Shown: piece after piece, positions 59,171-64,000 of the stretch
Layout: each line of letters starts with the position of its first letter
Numbering within the stretch: position 1 is the first letter of the stretch
Source: Arctopsyche grandis
Lineage: Eukaryota; Arthropoda; Insecta; Trichoptera; Hydropsychidae
DNA: 64,000 nt
NCBI RefSeq assembly: GCF_051622035.1
Contig: NC_135361.1
Location: 27,955,205-28,019,204, forward strand
Reading direction: 5' to 3'
Translations under genes and position numbers: made by a program
Notes under the pieces: model-generated
The model's database searches: none
Seen by the model: the letters and a program-made list of their open reading frames with translations, nothing else
What the model was told of the DNA's origin: nothing

Positions 59171-60104
59171 GCCGTAGCGAGGCTTTGGCAAATGGGCGAG
59201 TGCCAAGGGCGCTCGATGCGAGGGGGGGGGGGGGGGCGCCAAAGGCTCCCCTCGCCTATTTTATTTTATTTTTTAATAAATACTCATAAATATAAAAATA
59301 ACATTCGGATACGAGATAGTGTTCAAATCAGTATGAGGACATATGTACACACATATGTACTTTTAGTTTTAAACATTATAAAATACGATCATAATTTTGA
59401 TAATTCACATTCATTTGCATGTATAATTATAATTTTCTTGAATTTTTAAATCTGTGGAATCTCATACATATGTACTTGATAAATGGAATAAGGTTGAAAT
59501 TGCACTTCAGCGGAAAGGATAGGATTTTTTTTAGAGATCATCGTTATTAAATCAGGGGCTCGATAATGATTTTAGGAATTTTCGAGAAAATAGTTTATGT
59601 AAAAGTTACTGAAAATTGCACTAAATTGAATTGTAAAAAATATCTACGTACAATATTATAAAAATAGAAATTGAATTAGCAAGTAATATAAATTTTCATA
59701 ATAGAATAACAGACTTTGCTAACGCCAAATTCACGGAAAATTCGTCTTTATTTTCTTGTATCTTTTATTATTTTGTATCAAGACAGTTATATGGTTTTAG
59801 ATGAAGAAAAATTTATTTGAAACAACCATTTATAAAAATTAAAATAAATGATAAACAAACGACAAAAAAATAAAAATCGCGAAATTTTAAGTGCACTGAT
59901 TCCTTTTATAATATGATATTTATTGCGAAATTGTCAATGTGGGACATTTATAATATAAATAATAACTGTTTTTTATTTGTAATTTTATTAAAAAAATGTA
60001 TGATTTAAACATTTCAATGTATATTTTTAAATGTAATGAAAAAATATTAAAGGGGCGCCAAATTTGATATTTGCCAAGGTCGCCAAAAATATCGCTACGC
60101 CTCT
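59171..60104. mobile_element. Probable non-autonomous DNA transposon (CAGTGCCGTAGCG ends)
   Basis: The left end CAGTGCCGTAGCGAGGC is mirrored by TCGCTACGCCTCTG at the right end. The interior repeats the theme GGGGCGCCAAA at both subterminal positions and includes a G14 run. Flanks are TATACATAT-like on both sides but no exact duplication can be fixed. The A+T-rich middle is non-coding. Confidence 0.6.
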
Positions 60105-60959
60105 GTATACATATATTAACGGAATAATAATAATATTATATATACTATCGGAATTTAAAGTCTTGAATTTTATATAAAATTTAAATCCAAGTCTAAATGT
60201 ATAACTTTTAATATATTTAAATCACAATAAAGCCTAGCAATCGATTAAGACCGAAATAAATACAAAATACGTCCGTTTTGAATCGATGCTAATATGCTAA
60301 ACTGTGAGATGCAGTTTGCGAGTTTGAAAAAACTATTTGGTTTGCTTCCTTTGGGTATTTTCAGTTCTATGCAATTAAGTTTATGACTTTTTATCCAGAA
60401 GAAAATCGAGTGTAGCCGTGCAGTTCCCATTGAATTCAGCTAATTTTGCTAGTGCATAACGGAAAAGAAGGTCCTTCTTCATACCTGCTATGTATTCGAC
60501 TACGAATAAAACAATATTTTCGAAGTCGTTTGATCATTTGTATAATTTTTAACAAAAATGATATGAATTTTTGATTTTAAACGATGGGTTTCCGGAAACT
60601 TTTGATTTTGAATAAGAGGTTTCCGGAAACCAGTAGAATTACACTACTGGTTATAATACATCCAATTGATTTTTTATGTGAGTAATGGAATCTAATGAGC
60701 GACTTTTGTAAATTTTTTTTAAATAACTTTTTTATATTTATACAGTGGTGTGTTCAAAGCCGGTTCTCCCGTTTCTCGAGAGCCGGTTTGTTAAAAATGG
60801 AATTTCTTTGTCAAAATTCTTCAGATTTGCAAAAATTACCGAGGGTGGTATAGGGTTTTTGTTACGAGTATAATTTTCTCATAGCAGTTAAAGTTTGACA
60901 AAACAAAACCGGTTGATAAAATGGCATTTTTACAAATAGAAGGCCTGTATACATGGAGG

Positions 60960-60988
60960 GCCTTATTAGCGGGGGGGGGGGGGGGGGG
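60960..60988. repeat. Poly-G run
   Basis: About 19 G in a row after GGCCTTATTAGC. Such a run could pile up sequencing errors, so nearby base calls deserve caution. Confidence 0.9.
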
Positions 60989-61126
60989 TTTTAAATATTT
61001 TTTCTGAGAAAATATTTAAAAATATTATATAAATAGAAATATGTATATTATTTTTGTAATATGTATATATTTTTTTCTCTTTTTTCTTTCCCCAAGGTTT
61101 TAAAGTTGTAAATATTGGTTGCCTAG

Positions 61127-61652
61127 CAGCGGTTCTCAACCTTTTTTGACTCGCGTACCACTTGGTAGAACATTTCGCTAAATTGTACCACCATATAAAA
61201 TTTATTGTATTCCATGAAATTTGTTACTGCAAGTGTAATTATATAGTATTTGCATAGTAAGAAATGTGAAGACAGGCTAGACCCAATTGATCTTTTTTTG
61301 TTAAAAACTTTTGTGGAAAAAAAGTTATTTTTGAAGTCCCAATTATAATATGCTCAACTTTTAATATGTTTATATAATATTTCGTCAAACTTCTATGACT
61401 TATATATAAATGGTTTTAATAAAAACACAAATTTACCAAAATACATATAATAAATTTCCTTTCATAATTAAATCTCCTTACAAAATAAATTTAACGAGAT
61501 GTAATGAATTCATCGATACGTCGACTATGATTAATTATGATAATGTTTTTTAATTATATAAAAAATATTTCTATTTACGACCGTAACTCATTCATTCCTG
61601 CATGTCCGCCATTGCTGATTTTTTTTCGCGTACCACAGGTTGGGAACCGCTG
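61127..61652. mobile_element. hAT-type element, uninterrupted relative of 18475-19188
   Basis: Ends CAGCGGTTCTCAACC and GGTTGGGAACCGCTG, with GCCTAG directly outside both ends (61121-61126, 61653-61658). It shares CGCGTACCACTTGGTAG, AAATTGTACCACCATATAAAA and CATTCATTCCTGCATGTCCG with the 18.5 kb copy. The duplication appears as 6 bp rather than 8. No transposase coding remains. Confidence 0.8.
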
Positions 61653-62802
61653 GCCTAGAGCCTCACATTTTCTTTGAGAGGTCCCGAATACCATTTGACT
61701 AAAACTAATTATAGTTGGTAGTCCTCCCTGTTTATATAGTAAAAGTTGAGCGAATTCATATAACATGAAAAAATATCATTAGTTATATTTAGGCTAAAAA
61801 AGACAATTTTTTTTTTTTGTAGTTATTTACAATTTCGAGAAAACGTGTAATTTTTAGTTAATAAAATAATTCTGACGCAATTAAAAATACTTTCGAAAAA
61901 TGAACAAAAACTTTTTTAATAAAAAAACTAAAAAACCTATTTCAAATAAATATTTTTAACTAATAATTTGTTTTTGAAAAGCATTAGTGTTTAAATAAAA
62001 TAAAATTACATACATATGTACAATAAATATTTTATCAAAGAAATATTCAAATTAATTGGTTTCAATAACTCGAAATAATTTAAAAAAAAACATATCACTT
62101 ACAAATGTCGAGACCGCATTTATCACCAAAATACACAGATATTTTTTAAAAACCATGAAAGCGCGATCAGTGATCGATACCGGGTACAAATCATAATTTT
62201 TTTTCTGGAAAATTTTATTTATAAAAAAAGGAAAGATTGACTGAATACATTACGTCTGTATTTTAAGCCTCCAATGGTAGTTCCGGTTCACATATGTATG
62301 TTTTATCAAACTTTTAATCGTTTGCTCAAAACAGTCGATGGTGAGATTGCCAAATTCTTACAAGAGGATGATTGAATGTAATAAATATTAATATATAATA
62401 AGTTGCATACGAATTACAAATTAACGTTGTAAAATTATATAGACGTTTGTTTGCTTGTTTTGTGTTTTACGTCATAGGTCTGCTCAAACTGGTACGCGTG
62501 CGTTTTATGTTAATGTGTGTGTATTGCGAGTTAATTTGTTTGAGTTTGATTCGGAATGTGTTTGGTCAATGTTACCATGTGTGCGTTTGTTTGGAAATGT
62601 GTAGGTATCGATTGTTCTAATTGTAAACAGATCTGCAAAGCAGACCCAACCTACACAGACGTAGGAGAAGGATTTTGGAAGGGTTCGGAGCCCATGTTCA
62701 ATTTTTTTTAACTTTCATCTACTCGAGTAACGCCGGGCGATTCGGCAAGTGCACAATATATAATATATACATGTATTAATTTGACTATTTTTGTCATTAC
62801 AG
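61653..62802. other. Intron / upstream sequence of the Regnase-type gene
   Basis: A+T-rich sequence with no transposon ends recognised. It runs into the polypyrimidine tract and acceptor TTTTTGTCATTACAG just before the exon at 62803. Confidence 0.5.
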
Positions 62803-64000
62803 AGTGATGTCGACGCCTTCAGCGCAGCAATTATCAACAAATCGAAAGGTGCTATGGCCCTAGAGACCAATGAGGATTCTAGTTATGATTCCGACTTCGA
62901 GACGGACGAGACAAACACGTCGCATGCGGACATTTCACGTACGCCGAGCAACACGATTTCGCATCCGAACGCCTCCAGATGCTCCTCCACCGGCCTCTCG
63001 TCCATGCATCACGATGTGTCTCGCACCGTGAGCGACACCCTCGGCGAGGAGTTCGCCGAGTACGTCAACACCGATGCCGCTAGTCTGGCCCAAAATGACG
63101 TCGACAAGGTCACACTGCACTCGACGTGCAAGTCTGCCGACGACGACACCATCTTGTCGTCCAAATCTTCGAACTACTCGTCCAGAGTCGAGTTCGGTCT
63201 CAAGTTGGGATATTCCGAGCGACTCGTCCAGACGGCTCTGCAGAAGCTGGGACCGAATCCAAGTCAGAACGAATTACTTGGTGAACTGATCAAGTTGGGA
63301 GCGCAAACATCTAGATCTATAGAAGCCGTCACTACCACGGCCATCAACGATGTCGCATCATCTAGTCATCTCTCCAATCAAGAAAACTCTCCAGTACAAT
63401 TAAGGAACATCATTATAGATGGCAGTAATGTAGCAATGAGGTAATTACATTGATTTGAATATATATATATAGAGTCACAGACTTTAAAATTATACTATAA
63501 GACTGGCAAATTACTATGTTCTTTTCCGTAGCTGATTTATATTATTGATTTATTTTCTGTTTTGTAGCCATGGCAATAAAGAAATATTTTCATGTCGAGG
63601 GATCAAAATATGCGTCGATTGGTTTTTGTCTCGGGGACATAAAGAAATTATTGTATTTGTACCAAAATGGAGGAAAGAATCTAGCAGGTATTGTTCTTAT
63701 GATTTTGTGCTATTTTTTCAACTATATTTTTCGGTTTGATAATGTGTTTGTATTGGATTTCAGACCTGATCATCCTATATCAGAACAAGAAATTTTATAC
63801 GAATTGGAAAGGGAGAGATTATTAGTATTTACGCCGAGTAGATTAGTCGGAGGGAAACGTCTGGTTTGTTACGACGATCGTTATGTATTGAAACTGGCCG
63901 CTGAAACTGAAGGGATCGTCGTATCGAACGACAATTATAGAGATTTAGTTCAAGAGAGTTCAGATTTCCGAAAAGTTGTCGAGGAAAGAATCCTGATGTA
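62803..64000 (+). CDS. ZC3H12A-like: Regnase-type (ZC3H12/MCPIP) endoribonuclease, 3' part beyond the window
   Basis: Regnase/MCPIP proteins cut stem-loops in mRNA 3' UTRs and control transcript decay. Exons seen are 62803-63440, 63568-63687 and 63764-64000 (continues past the edge), joined through split codons AG|C and AG|A. Order: an acidic, Ser/Thr-rich N-terminal stretch ([12 protein letters not shown]...); a UBA-like domain ([16 protein letters not shown]..., [11 protein letters not shown]) typical of the family; then the NYN/PIN nuclease domain starting [16 protein letters not shown], with [19 protein letters not shown] and CYDDRYV. The acidic catalytic residues in IDGS, YDDR and SND are all present. 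The CCCH zinc finger would lie beyond 64000. Which of the ZC3H12A-D paralogues this represents cannot be told; insects usually have one. Confidence 0.93.

Overview
Eukaryotic, almost certainly insect, nuclear DNA: A+T-rich, with intron-bearing genes, a U1 snRNA gene, AT microsatellites and a very dense load of mobile elements. The proteins are arthropod-like (LSM3, a WTAP/fl(2)d homologue, LAMTOR3, GRHPR, NDUFB1, a Regnase-type NYN RNase). I do not commit to an insect order.

Layout. 1-20.4 kb has no gene I can support. It holds degenerate tandem repeats, a decayed pogo/Tigger element, a tRNA-derived SINE, a CpG-rich promoter-like block (11.1-11.8 kb), two very large palindromes (12.1-13.9 kb) and hAT-type MITEs with exact 8-bp target duplications. 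A U1 snRNA locus (minus) is at 20.47-20.63 kb. LSM3 (plus) is at 23.3-23.9 kb, beside SINEs that themselves carry inserted MITEs. The fl(2)d/WTAP gene (minus) runs from 30.5 to 27.1 kb. 30.8-36.4 kb is LTR-like and foldback DNA, including a short LTR element inserted in an older LTR-like repeat. LAMTOR3 (plus, 36.94-37.46 kb) and GRHPR (minus, 39.28-37.67 kb) are tail-to-tail with interlocking polyA signals. At 44.0-44.3 kb (minus) one exon carries two tiny ORFs separated by a single base: an unrecognised 44-aa single-pass peptide, then NDUFB1. 45.6-47.3 kb is a stack of Harbinger-type elements. A CpG-rich promoter-like block at 47.3-47.95 kb may hold the first exon of the Regnase-type gene whose next exons start at 62.8 kb and run off the window. 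Between them lie a GC-rich hairpin minisatellite, a poly-purine array and more hAT remnants.

The genes are unrelated housekeeping functions (mRNA decay/splicing, m6A writing, lysosomal signalling, glyoxylate metabolism, respiration, mRNA turnover) with no operon logic. The most notable points are the two-ORF NDUFB1 exon, an in-frame presequence-like leader on GRHPR, a GC-AG intron in LAMTOR3, a U1 copy altered in the U1-70K loop, and a non-autonomous DNA transposon family with exact 9-bp target duplications. All exon joins were made by eye from reading frame, splice consensus and remembered family sequence; no search was run.
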